Shown in pieces: positions 46,498 through 55,196 of a DNA stretch of 64,000 nt. The position numbers were made by a program, and so were the translations under genes. A model generated the notes under the pieces. It saw only the letters and a list, made by a program, of their open reading frames with translations. It had not been told where the DNA came from and searched no databases. Numbering within the stretch: position 1 is the first letter of the stretch; each line of letters begins with the position of its first letter. The stretch is from Actinophytocola xinjiangensis (GTDB lineage Bacteria; Actinomycetota; Actinomycetes; Mycobacteriales; Pseudonocardiaceae). The stretch spans positions 1-64,000 of the forward strand of contig NZ_MSIF01000004.1 in NCBI RefSeq assembly GCF_001921215.1. Direction: 5' to 3'.

Positions 46498-47916
46498 ATG
46501 GCGTCGATCAACTACGACGAGAAGATCCCGAACAACGTCGACCTGGCCGGCGACCGCCGCCTCCAACGCGCGCTGGAGGGCTGGCAGCCCAAGTTCCTGG
46601 ACTGGTGGGGCGAGATGGGCCCCACGCTGCGCACCACCAGCGTCTACCTGCGCACCGCGGTCAGCGTCGGCCGCGACGGCTGGGCGCACTTCGACCAGGT
46701 CGCCGTGCCCGACTACCGCTGGGGCATCTTCCTCGCCGACCGCGACCCCGACCGCGTGATCGGCTTCGGTGAGCACCGGGGCGAGCCGGTCTGGCAGCAG
46801 GTCCCCGGCGAGTACCGGGCCGACCTGCAACGGCTGATCGTCGTCCAGGGGGACACCGAGCCGGCGTCGGTCGAGCAGCAGAAACTGTTGGGGCTCACCG
46901 CCCCCAGCCTCTACGACCTGCGCAACCTGTTCCAGGTCAACGTGGAGGAGGGCCGGCACCTGTGGGCGATGGTGTACCTGCTGCACGCGTACTTCGGCAA
47001 GGAGGGTCGCGAGGAGGCGGAGGGGTTGCTGCTGCGCAACTCCGGCAGCCCCGACTCGCCGCGTATCCTCGGCGCGTTCAACGAACAGACCGCCGACTGG
47101 CTGGCGTTCTTCATGTTCACCTACTTCACCGACCGCGACGGCAAGTATCAGCTGGGCACGCTCAAGGAGTCCGCGTTCGACCCGCTGTCGCGCACCTGCG
47201 AGTTCATGCTCAAGGAGGAGGCGCACCACATGTTCGTCGGCACCACCGGTGTCGACCGCGTGGTGGAGCGCAGCGCCGCGCTGGTCCGGGAGCACGACAC
47301 GCTCGACATCGCGCCGTGCGGCGGCATCCCGCTGGACCTGATCCAGCGCTACATCAACTTCCACTACACCGTCTCGCTGGACCTGTTCGGCTCGGAGACC
47401 TCCACCAACGCCGCCAACTACTTCACCGCCGGTCTCAAGGGCCGCTGGCAGGAGGCCCGCCGCCGCGACGACCACCGGCTCACCGACGACGGCGTGCACG
47501 TCCAGCGTCCCGGCGCCGACGGCACCTGGTCGGCCGACGAGCTGTCGGCGTTGCTGGCGCTGAACCTGGACCTGCGCGACGAGTACATCGCCGACTGCGA
47601 GACAGGTATCAAGCGCTGGAACAGAATTCTGGCCAGTGCCGAGATCGACGTCCGGTTCGCGCTGCCGCACCCGGGGTTCAACCGCGCGGTCGGCCTGCAC
47701 TCCGGCCACCACATCACCCCCGACGGCACGATCGTCGACGAGGCGACCTGGCGGGCGGCCAGCCACCGCTGGCTGCCCACGAGCGAGGACCTGGCGTTCG
47801 TGCGTTCACTCATGCACCCTGTGACCGAACGTGGCCGGATCGCGAGCTGGGTGGCGCCGCCACGCAACGGCGTCAACGGCCGGCCGTGGGACTACGAGTA
47901 CGTTTATCTGCCCTGA
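46498..47916 (+). CDS. boxB: Benzoyl-CoA 2,3-epoxidase subunit B
   Basis: A 472-residue di-iron epoxidase. Two helices carry the ferritin-like iron ligands: NVEEGRHLWAMVYLL and LKEEAHHMFVGTTG (ExxH motifs). BoxB uses O2 and electrons from the reductase BoxA to convert benzoyl-CoA to its 2,3-epoxide. No boxA is present in the window, so the reductase is elsewhere or replaced. Operon with boxC and the ligase. Confidence 0.93.
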   Translation: MASINYDEKIPNNVDLAGDRRLQRALEGWQPKFLDWWGEMGPTLRTTSVYLRTAVSVGRDGWAHFDQVAVPDYRWGIFLADRDPDRVIGFGEHRGEPVWQQVPGEYRADLQRLIVVQGDTEPASVEQQKLLGLTAPSLYDLRNLFQVNVEEGRHLWAMVYLLHAYFGKEGREEAEGLLLRNSGSPDSPRILGAFNEQTADWLAFFMFTYFTDRDGKYQLGTLKESAFDPLSRTCEFMLKEEAHHMFVGTTGVDRVVERSAALVREHDTLDIAPCGGIPLDLIQRYINFHYTVSLDLFGSETSTNAANYFTAGLKGRWQEARRRDDHRLTDDGVHVQRPGADGTWSADELSALLALNLDLRDEYIADCETGIKRWNRILASAEIDVRFALPHPGFNRAVGLHSGHHITPDGTIVDEATWRAASHRWLPTSEDLAFVRSLMHPVTERGRIASWVAPPRNGVNGRPWDYEYVYLP

Positions 47917-47942
47917 GCCTCCCTGACCCCGAGGCGGTCGAG

Positions 47943-49544
47943 ATGACAACCCCGCCGGTGTTCAACGCCACCGACTACCTGCTGGACCGGCACTTACGCG
48001 CCGGTGCCGGCGATCGCCCGGCCGTGGTGTGCGGCCAGAACACCCTGACCTACCAGGACCTGGCCGGGCGGACCCACCGCGTCGCGGCCGGGCTGCGGGC
48101 GGTCGGGGTGCGCCCGGAGGAGCGGGTGATGCTGTGCATGGCCGACGGCGTGGAGCTGCTCAGCGGCATCCTCGCGGCGATGTACCTGGGGGCGGTGCCG
48201 GTGCCGGTGTCCACCATGGTCACCGGCGCCGAACTGGCGGTGGTGCTGGCCGACTCGCGGGCCAGGGTGCTGTGCGCGTCGGTGGAGTTCCTGGACGCCG
48301 TGCGGTTCGCCGTGGCGGCCGCGCCAGAGGTCGAGCACGTCGTCATCGATACTGCCATCGATGCCGCCATCGATGCCGCCATCGACGGCCCAGCCGACGT
48401 CGTCGGCGCGACGGTGCATCCCTGGGCGGAGCTGAGTTCGGCCGGTGAGCTGACCACCCCGTACCCGACCTGGGCGGACTCGCCCGCGCTGTGGCTCTAC
48501 ACCTCGGGCACCACCGGCAAACCCAAGGGGGCGATGCACCGCCACGGCAGCGTGCGCAGCGTCGCCGAGCTGTACGGCCGGGGCGTGCTTGGCGTGACGG
48601 AGGGGGACCGCTGCCTGTCGGTGGCGAAGCTGTTCTTCGCCTACGGCCTGGGAAACTCGGCGTTCTTCCCCCTCGCGGCCGGCGCCACCACGGTGCTGGA
48701 CCGGGCCAGACCGACACCGGCGTCGATCGCCGCCCTCGCCGCGCGGACCCGCCCGACGCTGTTCTTCGGCGTCCCCACGGTTTACTCGGCGCTGCTGAAC
48801 TCCACGGTCCCCGACGACAGCTTTTCCTCGGTGCGCCAAGGGATCTCGGCCGGGGAACCGCTACCGCCGGTGCTGTACTCGCGGTTCCGCGACCGTTTCG
48901 GCGTCGAGGTTCTCGACGGTCTGGGTTCGACGGAGGCACTGCACATCTTCCTGTCCAACCGCCCCGGCCAGGTCCGCCCCGGCTCCTCCGGCGTGCCGGT
49001 GACCGGCTACCGCGTGGAACTCCGCGACGAGGGCGGCACCCCGATCGACACCCCCGGCCACCCCGGCGACCTGTACCTGGGTGGCCCGTCGGTCGCCACC
49101 GGCTACTGGTGCCGCACCGACACCACCCGCCAGGTCTTCCAGGGCGAGTGGCTGCGCACCGGCGACACCTACGTCCGCAACGACGACGGTACGTACACGT
49201 GTCTTGGCCGCTCCGACGACATGCTCAAGGCCGGGGGGATCTGGGTGTCCCCGGCGGAGGTGGAGGACCGTCTCCTGGAACACCCGGACGTCGCCGAGGT
49301 GGCGGTCGTGGCCGTCCAGGACGCCGACGGCCTGGACAAACCGATAGCGTGCGTCGTCGCCGTACCTGGCCGCCCGGTGGACACCAAGGCCCTGATCAGC
49401 TGGTGCCGCGAGGGCCTGGCGGCCTACAAACGCCCCCGCGCGGTGGTGGTGCTGCCCGACCTGCCCAGGACGGCGACCGGCAAGATCCGCCGCAACGTCC
49501 TGCGCGACCAGGTGGCCGGCGAACTGCACCAGGTACCGGCCTGA
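47943..49544 (+). CDS. Benzoate:CoA ligase
   Basis: A 533-residue adenylate-forming enzyme. The P-loop LWLYTSGTTGKPKGAMH, GVPTVYSALL, LGSTEALHIFLSN, LRTGDTY and the C-terminal Lys in RTATGKIRRNVL are all present. Its similarity to the benzoate-CoA ligase group and its position after boxC-boxB indicate that it makes benzoyl-CoA or a close analogue. A 12-bp repeat at 48343-48388 encodes an Ala-Ile-Asp run. The ATG at 47943 begins 26 bases after boxB. Confidence 0.88.
   Translation: MTTPPVFNATDYLLDRHLRAGAGDRPAVVCGQNTLTYQDLAGRTHRVAAGLRAVGVRPEERVMLCMADGVELLSGILAAMYLGAVPVPVSTMVTGAELAVVLADSRARVLCASVEFLDAVRFAVAAAPEVEHVVIDTAIDAAIDAAIDGPADVVGATVHPWAELSSAGELTTPYPTWADSPALWLYTSGTTGKPKGAMHRHGSVRSVAELYGRGVLGVTEGDRCLSVAKLFFAYGLGNSAFFPLAAGATTVLDRARPTPASIAALAARTRPTLFFGVPTVYSALLNSTVPDDSFSSVRQGISAGEPLPPVLYSRFRDRFGVEVLDGLGSTEALHIFLSNRPGQVRPGSSGVPVTGYRVELRDEGGTPIDTPGHPGDLYLGGPSVATGYWCRTDTTRQVFQGEWLRTGDTYVRNDDGTYTCLGRSDDMLKAGGIWVSPAEVEDRLLEHPDVAEVAVVAVQDADGLDKPIACVVAVPGRPVDTKALISWCREGLAAYKRPRAVVVLPDLPRTATGKIRRNVLRDQVAGELHQVPA
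48343..48388 (+). repeat. 12-bp in-frame repeats in the benzoate:CoA ligase
   Basis: Four near-identical GCCATCGATGCC-type units giving (Ala-Ile-Asp-Ala/Thr)n between conserved regions. Confidence 0.75.
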
Positions 49545-49621
49545 TCGTCGACAGCACCGCGGGGTTGCGCTGATCGTCCACGCGGGATCGCCGCTGTTCC
49601 CGGGTTCGGGGATCCGCGGTC

Positions 49622-50185
49622 TCAGTGCCGCCGCGCGAGCGCGACGAGGTAGCGGCAGGGCGCCGCGGTCGGGTTGTGGTAGGTGCAGGGCGAGGGCTGG
49701 CCGAGGCGCAGGCAGTCGCCGGTGTCCAGCTGGTGCACGGTGTCGCCCTCGTGGAAGTGCAGCCGGCCGTGCAGCACCCAGATCTGGTGGTGGACGAAGG
49801 CGTAGGTGTCGGCGGGGAAACTGGCGCTGGCCCCGGCCGGGAGTTCGACCTCGACCAGTTCCAGCGGTCCGCCGGCCGACGGGGAGATCGCGCGCCGGAC
49901 GTACCCGGTGTCGGGGTCGGTCCACACGGGTTGTTCGTGTGCGCGGGCGATCCGGCGGTCGTCCTGCTCGACGTGGGCGATCAGCTCGGACAGGGTCAGG
50001 CCCAGTGCGCCGGACAGCCGTCCCAGCAGCGCGGCGGTCGGCTGGGCCGTGCCGCGCTCGATCTTGCCGATCATCGCCCGGGAGACGCCGGACCTGTCGG
50101 CCAGCGCGTTGAGCGAGAGCTGCCTGCTCTCCCGTGCGTCGCGCAGCGCCTCGGCGAGTGACCTGGCGAACCCGTCCTCCGTCAT
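49622..50185 (-). CDS. XRE-cupin transcription regulator
   Basis: A 187-residue regulator. The XRE helix-turn-helix is at about 10-70 (LSLNALADRSGVSRAMIGKIERG) and a C-terminal cupin sensor at about 110-185 (FVHHQIWVLHGRLHFHEG and TGDCLRLGQPSPCTYHN). Such proteins sense small metabolites. It is convergent with the box operon and divergent from the acetyltransferase at 50224, 38 bases away, its most likely target. Confidence 0.87.
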   Translation of the reverse strand: MTEDGFARSLAEALRDARESRQLSLNALADRSGVSRAMIGKIERGTAQPTAALLGRLSGALGLTLSELIAHVEQDDRRIARAHEQPVWTDPDTGYVRRAISPSAGGPLELVEVELPAGASASFPADTYAFVHHQIWVLHGRLHFHEGDTVHQLDTGDCLRLGQPSPCTYHNPTAAPCRYLVALARRH

Positions 50186-50223
50186 GCTGTCACTATAGGA
50201 CCCGAGCTGGTTAATATGGTGTC

Positions 50224-50850
50224 ATGATGATTCGCGCGGCCACGGAGGACGACGCGCCGGCCTGCGCGTCGATCTACCGCCCGTACGTCACCGACACGGC
50301 GATCACCTTCGAGTCCGAGCCGCCGACGGCCGGGCGGATGGCCGAGCGGATCGCGGTGGCGACCCGAGGCCACGCGTGGCTGGTCGCGACGGACGCGGGG
50401 CGGGTCGTCGGCTACGCCTACGGCAGCGAGTACAAGTCCCGGGCCGCCTACCGCTGGTCCTGCGAGGTCAGCGTCTACCTGGAGGTGGGCCGACGCCGAA
50501 CCGGTGCCGGGCGCGCGCTGTACGAGGCGCTGTTCGACCGGCTCGCCGAGCGCGGCTACCGGACGGTCCTGGCCGGCATCACGCTGCCCAACCCGCCCAG
50601 CGAGGCACTGCACCGGGCGCTGGGCTTCGAGCCCGTCGGGACCTTCCGCCACGTCGGGTGGAAACACGACGCGTGGCGCGACGTGCTGTGGACCCAGCGT
50701 TCGCTGCCCGGCCCCGATCCGACCTCAGCGCCCCAGCACGAGGTAGGCGAACCCGAGCACTCCTCGATAGGACGACAGGTACACCCGCTCCCGGCTGTCG
50801 ATCCACTCCCGGACCTCCCCGGCTCGCGGATCGCCGGGGTTGTCCAGTAG
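50224..50850 (+). CDS. GNAT acetyltransferase, phosphinothricin acetyltransferase-like
   Basis: A 208-residue protein whose first about 165 residues match the Pat/MddA group: IYRPYVTDTAITFESEPPT, CEVSVYLEVGRRRTGAGRALYEAL (acetyl-CoA loop) and NPPSEALHRALGFEPVGTF. It could acetylate phosphinothricin, methionine sulfone or a related amino acid. The last about 40 residues are Pro-rich and lie antisense to the methyltransferase gene (126-base overlap). They look like stop-codon drift, not part of the domain. Confidence 0.85.
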   Translation: MMIRAATEDDAPACASIYRPYVTDTAITFESEPPTAGRMAERIAVATRGHAWLVATDAGRVVGYAYGSEYKSRAAYRWSCEVSVYLEVGRRRTGAGRALYEALFDRLAERGYRTVLAGITLPNPPSEALHRALGFEPVGTFRHVGWKHDAWRDVLWTQRSLPGPDPTSAPQHEVGEPEHSSIGRQVHPLPAVDPLPDLPGSRIAGVVQ

Positions 50851-51441
50851 CCATTCCTGTTGGCCGGCCCGGTGACGGGACTCGAAGTCGTCCCATTCCC
50901 GCTGGTCGGCGGTGCTGACGTGCATGACTCGCCAGCCGGCGCTGTTCGCGGCGGCGACCAGGTCGGCCAGCGACAGGAACTCGTTGCCGAACAGGTCGAG
51001 GGCGGCCGGGGTGGGCGGGGTGGCCCAGCAGCCGTCCCCGACGAGGACTCGGCCGCTGGGGACCCGGTCGGCCAGGGCGGTGAGCATCGCGCGGGTGCCG
51101 CCCAGGGCGTGGGACGCGCCGATGCAGATCGCGCGGTCGGCGGTGCCCCGCCAGGACTCGGCCTTCTCCTCGACGAAGTCGACGCGATCCACCAGGCCTC
51201 GTTCGACGGCCGCTCGCCGCCCGCGGTCCAGGGCCAGGGGGTCGGAGTCGATCCCGGTCGCCCGGTTGTAGGTCCGTGCCACGGCCCTGAGCAGGAGTTC
51301 ACCCCAACCGCAGCCGATGTCGACGAGGGTCGTGTCGGCGGTGAGGTCCAGGCGATCCAACAGCAGGTCGGCGTGGTCCTCGGCCAGGGGACTGTTCCAG
51401 CGCAGGCGTGCGTACCGCGCGGCGGCGAGCGTGTCCGTCAC
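50725..51441 (-). CDS. SAM-dependent methyltransferase
   Basis: A 238-residue class I methyltransferase. Motif I is TLVDIGCGWGELLLRAV, followed by GIDSDPLALDRG and VLVGDGCWATPPTP. The substrate is unknown. The GTG start overlaps the stop of the upstream acetyltransferase (GTGA). Its 3' end overlaps the convergent GNAT tail. Confidence 0.85.
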   Translation of the reverse strand: MTDTLAAARYARLRWNSPLAEDHADLLLDRLDLTADTTLVDIGCGWGELLLRAVARTYNRATGIDSDPLALDRGRRAAVERGLVDRVDFVEEKAESWRGTADRAICIGASHALGGTRAMLTALADRVPSGRVLVGDGCWATPPTPAALDLFGNEFLSLADLVAAANSAGWRVMHVSTADQREWDDFESRHRAGQQEWLLDNPGDPRAGEVREWIDSRERVYLSSYRGVLGFAYLVLGR

Positions 51442-52346
51442 TTCAGATAGACCCTTTCCTGGCTGATGGGATAGCCGGCGCGTGCGAACGTCGCCGCCAT
51501 CGGGGTGTTCGTCGTGTCGGTGTCGGCGGCGATGTGATCGGCTCCGTGCGACCGGAGCAGCAAGGTCGCCTCGACGAGCAGGTCGTAGGCGTACCCGTGA
51601 CCACGTTGTCCGGGCACCACACCGACGATTCCGATGACCGGTCCACCGTAGTTGCGCCCCGGTACGGTCAGGCCGACCAGGTCGCCCTCCGGGGTGTGGG
51701 CCAGGCGCCACCACTCGCGCGGCGACGGCATCCAGTGGAGAAACTCCAGCTCATCGCGGACGGCGGCGTCCGGCCCACCGTCGGCGATGGCCTGGCGCTG
51801 GTGGGCGTCCAGCGTGCCGGCGACGATCTGGGTGAGCACCTCGCGGATCCGTTCGTCGTCCGGTTCCTCGGTGAACCGCAGGCGCCCTGGCCGGTCGGGG
51901 AGCCCGTCGGCCGGGGTCCACCCGTAGCGCAGGCGTTCGACGAACCGGCGCATCCCGGCGCGCTCGGCGACCTCGATCCTGGCCTCGGCGGCGGCCCGCG
52001 CGCGCGGGTCGTCCCGCCAGCGCGGCGGCAGGATCAGGCAGTACTCGGCGGTCAGCGGCGCGGCCCGCAGGATCTCGACGGCGGCGTCCTGTTCGCCGGG
52101 GCCGAAGTCCAGCCAGTCCAGGGCCTTGGGGCTCTCGTCGTCCGGGCCGCCCCACCACGCGGCCCGCGCGACGAACCGGTCGTCCCGCAGGGCGATCCAC
52201 GTCCATTCGGGCCGGTACTGGCCGAGGGCGGCCTGCGCGTAGTAGTCGCGCCCGGTCGTCTGGATGTCGATGAGGGCGGGGTCGGTCAGGTGGTGGAAGT
52301 CGATGGTTTCGCCCGCGGCGAGCGGACGCACGATCAGATCAGACAT
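51438..52346 (-). CDS. GNAT-fold acetyltransferase
   Basis: A 302-residue protein. The C-terminal GNAT domain (about 140-302) has IGIVGVVPGQRGHGYAYDLLVEATLLL (acetyl-CoA loop) and ADTDTTNTPMAATFARAGY. The N-terminal half appears to be a degenerate second GNAT domain. Substrate unknown. Coupled to the methyltransferase. A possible 19-codon leader lies just upstream. Confidence 0.85.
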   Translation of the reverse strand: MSDLIVRPLAAGETIDFHHLTDPALIDIQTTGRDYYAQAALGQYRPEWTWIALRDDRFVARAAWWGGPDDESPKALDWLDFGPGEQDAAVEILRAAPLTAEYCLILPPRWRDDPRARAAAEARIEVAERAGMRRFVERLRYGWTPADGLPDRPGRLRFTEEPDDERIREVLTQIVAGTLDAHQRQAIADGGPDAAVRDELEFLHWMPSPREWWRLAHTPEGDLVGLTVPGRNYGGPVIGIVGVVPGQRGHGYAYDLLVEATLLLRSHGADHIAADTDTTNTPMAATFARAGYPISQERVYLK

Positions 52347-52376
52347 CTGGGTTCCCTGAGGGTGTGGTGCGCTCCC

Positions 52377-52436
52377 TCAACCCTGCCGCGACGCCGAGAC
52401 GGCGGCACGGGAGCGCATGGTCGAATCGGTGAACAT
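52377..52436 (-). CDS. Possible 19-residue leader peptide
   Basis: A short reading frame MFTDSTMRSRAAVSASRQG with a strong GGGAGGAGGTG five to six bases before its ATG, ending 30 bases upstream of the GNAT gene on the same strand. The ribosome site is stronger than that of the GNAT gene itself. This fits a translated leader with attenuation or coupling. It has no Cys run like the known actinobacterial sulfur leaders, so a sensed amino acid is not evident. Confidence 0.45.
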   Translation of the reverse strand: MFTDSTMRSRAAVSASRQG

Positions 52437-52537
52437 GCCCTCACCTCCTCCCGTCTCAAGGCGTGGCCCGACCCAACCACAGGGTCCGGCGGCGGTCCAT
52501 CGATTTATTGTCGGACCCTCGTGCCAGGGTCGTGAGC

Positions 52538-52912
52538 ATGAACACAGCAGCGCGCCACCAGCCCGCCAGAACCCCCAACGACCTGGGCCGATTCTTCGTG
52601 GACCTGGCCAACGCCGGCGACATCGACGGCCTGGTCGCCCTCTACGAGCCCGACGCCGTCCTGGCCTTCCCACCCGGCCAGACCACCGCCGGCCACGCCG
52701 ACATCCGCCGCGCCTACGAGACGCTGCTGTCGACCCGCCCGCACCTCACCCACGGCACCCCGCACCCACCCCTGATCAACGGCGACGTGGCCCTCACCGC
52801 CACCCGCCTGGCGGACGGCAGCGTGACCGCGGAGATAGCCCGCCGCCAACCCGACGGCACGTGGTTATGGGCGGTCGACCAACCGGCCGTCCACACCGCC
52901 GATCCACCCTGA
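52538..52912 (+). CDS. SnoaL/DUF4440-like NTF2-fold protein
   Basis: A 124-residue protein of the cone-shaped NTF2 fold: FFVDLANAGDIDGLVALYEPDAVLAFPPGQTTAGHADIRRAYETLL is the family N-terminus. Members bind or isomerise small hydrophobic molecules, but no catalytic assignment can be made. ATG 52538 is chosen; GTG 52532 is an alternative. Confidence 0.8.
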   Translation: MNTAARHQPARTPNDLGRFFVDLANAGDIDGLVALYEPDAVLAFPPGQTTAGHADIRRAYETLLSTRPHLTHGTPHPPLINGDVALTATRLADGSVTAEIARRQPDGTWLWAVDQPAVHTADPP

Positions 52913-52926
52913 CCAGGAACCGCGAG

Positions 52927-53175
52927 ATGCCCGACCAACCATCCGAGGACCGCCTCACCGCCCACCGCCGCCGCCGGGCCCAGAGGGCCGCCGACCGCGC
53001 CGCCTTCGCCGAACGCCGCCACCACGGCCTCCTGGCCCACCTGGCCAAACGAGCCCAGGAAGCACGAGCCCAGGAAGCACGAGCCCAGGAAGCACGAGCC
53101 CAGGAAGCACGAGCCCAGGAAACGGCCGCCGGGGAGACAGCGTCCCTGGACCCCGACGAACCCGCCGCCGCCTGA
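52927..53175 (+). CDS. Small charged protein with AQEAR repeats
   Basis: An 82-residue, Ala/Arg/Glu-rich protein. A basic N-terminal half (HRRRRAQRAADRAAFAERRHH) is followed by five tandem Ala-Gln-Glu-Ala-Arg units and an acidic tail. It is predicted to be one long helix. Start 14 bases after the NTF2-like gene, with AGGAA before it, so probably co-transcribed. Function unknown. Confidence 0.6.
   Translation: MPDQPSEDRLTAHRRRRAQRAADRAAFAERRHHGLLAHLAKRAQEARAQEARAQEARAQEARAQETAAGETASLDPDEPAAA
53051..53124 (+). repeat. 15-bp tandem repeat (AQEAR units)
   Basis: Four identical copies of GAGCCCAGGAAGCAC at 53051, 53066, 53081 and 53096, plus a fifth partial copy. Identity at synonymous sites indicates recent expansion. 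Confidence 0.9.
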
Positions 53176-53244
53176 GCTCACCCACCCCTGCCTTCTGGAG
53201 GCCCCCACGACCTGGCTCAACCCCACAGCGGCCTGACCCCAGGC

Positions 53245-53294
53245 CCGGTAAGGCCACTTCGCCCTACCGGTAGCCGGCGACCCACGTTCGCCGG
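53245..53294. terminator. Two tandem hairpins between convergent genes
   Basis: CCGGTAAGGC-cacttc-GCCCTACCGG (53245-53270, one mismatch) and CCGGCGA-cccacgt-TCGCCGG (53274-53294). The gap holds nothing else recognisable and separates the AQEAR-repeat gene from the PaaX gene. Confidence 0.65.
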
Positions 53295-53388
53295 GATACA
53301 AATCTCAACCCGGCCAGCTCCGGTACCGGTCGCAGCCCCATGCCCGGGCTCGACGGCGTTCCCTGGCGGGCGGGATGGGCGCGGGGCC

Positions 53389-54237
53389 CTACTCCGTGGC
53401 CAGTTCGGTCCAGCGGTCTCGGGCCTGGGCGCGCCAGTGGTGGTGTTTGGCGTTGAACAGCGCCGTGGCCGTCGTTCCGCTCCACTTGGCCGGTAGCAGT
53501 TCGGCCGGCAGTTGTGGGTCCAGGAACGGGAACCGGCGCCATTCGTGGACCAGCATCGTCTGGGCGCGGAGGATCTCGTTGGGGCTGGTCGGGTCCAGGG
53601 AGGTGAAGTCGCGGATGAACGTGTCGTACTTCGTGGCGACCTCGGTGAGGTTCCAGGCGCTGGCGACCATGTCGCGTTCCTGGCCCAGTGCGCCGTAGTT
53701 CGCCAGGAACGACATGGCCTGGGAGGACAGGTCCAGTTCGTCGAGGATGAGTTTGGCGTCGGCCTCGGCGTCGGGGTGCGGGGTGATCCACACGCCGGCG
53801 GTGGGCGAGCCGAAGCCGGCCCAGCTCAGGCGGGTGCGGAGTTTGTGGCGCAGGTCGCGCATCGCTTCGGGGACGGAGACGAGCAGGACCAGCCAGCGGC
53901 CGTCCCAGGCCCGGTCGCCGCTGCCGAAGCCGTAGATCCTGTCGGCGCCTTCGGCCAGCAGGCGCCGGCCGGGCGGTGAGAGGCGCCAGCGGACCCGGCG
54001 GCCGAAGCGGTCGGACGTCAGCCAGCCCTCGGCGGCTGTTCTGGCCAGTGCCTGGCGGGCGGCCTTCTCCTCGACGTCGAACAACGCCAGGACGTCCACG
54101 AGTGTCGAGGTCCAGACCGGTTCCCCGGCCGGCAGCACGAACTCCCCGAGCACGGTCGTCAACAGCGAACGCGCGCTGCCCCCACTGACCTCCCGGCGCC
54201 GGCTGACCACCGGGCCGCTCTGCCCGTCAGCGACCAT
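53389..54237 (-). CDS. PaaX-family transcription regulator
   Basis: A 282-residue regulator. The N-terminal winged helix (about 15-90) has SARSLLTTVLGEFVLPAGEPVW, DVEEKAARQALARTAAEGWL and RVRWRLSPPGRRLL. The PaaX C-terminal domain has GRWLVLLVSVPEAMRDLRHKLRTRLSWAGFGSPTAG split across conserved segments. PaaX proteins sense aryl-CoA such as phenylacetyl-CoA. Here the box operon 4 kb away makes benzoyl-CoA, a possible ligand; that link is inference. GGGGAG lies before the ATG at 54237. Confidence 0.85.
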   Translation of the reverse strand: MVADGQSGPVVSRRREVSGGSARSLLTTVLGEFVLPAGEPVWTSTLVDVLALFDVEEKAARQALARTAAEGWLTSDRFGRRVRWRLSPPGRRLLAEGADRIYGFGSGDRAWDGRWLVLLVSVPEAMRDLRHKLRTRLSWAGFGSPTAGVWITPHPDAEADAKLILDELDLSSQAMSFLANYGALGQERDMVASAWNLTEVATKYDTFIRDFTSLDPTSPNEILRAQTMLVHEWRRFPFLDPQLPAELLPAKWSGTTATALFNAKHHHWRAQARDRWTELATE

Positions 54238-54353
54238 GGAAGCTCCCCATTCCATTCCCCACCGTCACGGATCTGTATTGTCACATCCCCGGTCACTGGC
54301 CGTGATCGGCGCATGGCATGTCAAACGGGCAACGGCCGGAAAAGTTGCGGTTA

Positions 54354-54899
54354 TTACCAGAGACCCGGAGGAAGGTAACCCTCCAGGGTGAGCAGATGGC
54401 GCTTCGATTCCACTCCGCTGCCGCCGCTGAAGCCGCCGAGCCCGTCACCAGCGACCACGCGATGGCACGGCACCACGATCGGAATCGGGTTGCTGCCCAT
54501 GATCGATCCGATCCCTCTCGGCGGGATCCCCGACCCGCTCCTGGCCGCCAGCTCACCGTAGGTGACCACCGTGCCGTAGGGGACGGTCTCGTACAGGGTG
54601 CCGAGCACCCGCCGCTGCGACGCCGACATCAGGCGCCAGTCGATGTCCACATCGAACTCGTGGCGCCGCCCGGCGAAGTACTCGCGTAACTGGGTCAGGA
54701 CGGCGACCGCCGGACCGTTGTCGGGCGACTCGGTCAGGCCGAGCCGGTCGGCCACGGCGGCCCGCACGTGCGGCGAGTCGGTGAACGCCGTCGCCACCAG
54801 GCCCTCACCGGTCACGGCCGCCAGCACGTCACCCAGTTCCGTCGGCACGCTGCCGAAGGTCACCGTGCCGGTCACGACCGCCGCGCTGCTGTCCGCCAT
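54354..54899 (-). CDS. ogt: Methylated-DNA-protein-cysteine methyltransferase
   Basis: A 181-residue O6-alkylguanine repair protein. The active site reads IVVPCHRVVAGDG, the Asn hinge is in IGSIMGSNPIP, and YGTVVTYGELAARSG is the helix-turn-helix region. It transfers alkyl groups from DNA to its own Cys. Start at ATG 54899. No regulatory partner nearby. Confidence 0.92.
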   Translation of the reverse strand: MADSSAAVVTGTVTFGSVPTELGDVLAAVTGEGLVATAFTDSPHVRAAVADRLGLTESPDNGPAVAVLTQLREYFAGRRHEFDVDIDWRLMSASQRRVLGTLYETVPYGTVVTYGELAARSGSGIPPRGIGSIMGSNPIPIVVPCHRVVAGDGLGGFSGGSGVESKRHLLTLEGYLPPGLW

Positions 54900-54955
54900 C
54901 CAGCCAGTATGCGAGCCGCGCCGACGAAAGGCGAGCAACCCCCCGCGAAAAAGGA

Positions 54956-55192
54956 TCAGGCCGACCGGGACGAGCCGAGCCGGGGGAACGGCGAGGTGGA
55001 GAACACCACCTCCACCGCCACCCCGAAGTACTCGGCGATCCGCAACGCCAGGTGCAGGCTCGGGCTGTACTCGCCGCGTTCCAGGTACCCGATCGTCTGG
55101 TAGTGCACGCCCAGCGCCTCCGCCAGCTCCCGCCGGGACACCCCGCGCTCGGCCCGCAGCATCGCGATCCGGTTGTAGATCGTCTCGCTCAT
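54956..55192 (-). CDS. Small XRE-family regulator
   Basis: A 78-residue helix-turn-helix protein: NRIAMLRAERGVSRRELAEALGVHYQTIGYLERGEYSPSLHLALRIA, split over helices 1-5, close to the YozG group often found with ABC exporters. Four bases after the permease gene and probably co-translated. It likely represses the operon promoter at 57018-57044. Confidence 0.85.
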   Translation of the reverse strand: MSETIYNRIAMLRAERGVSRRELAEALGVHYQTIGYLERGEYSPSLHLALRIAEYFGVAVEVVFSTSPFPRLGSSRSA

Positions 55193-55196
55193 CAAC

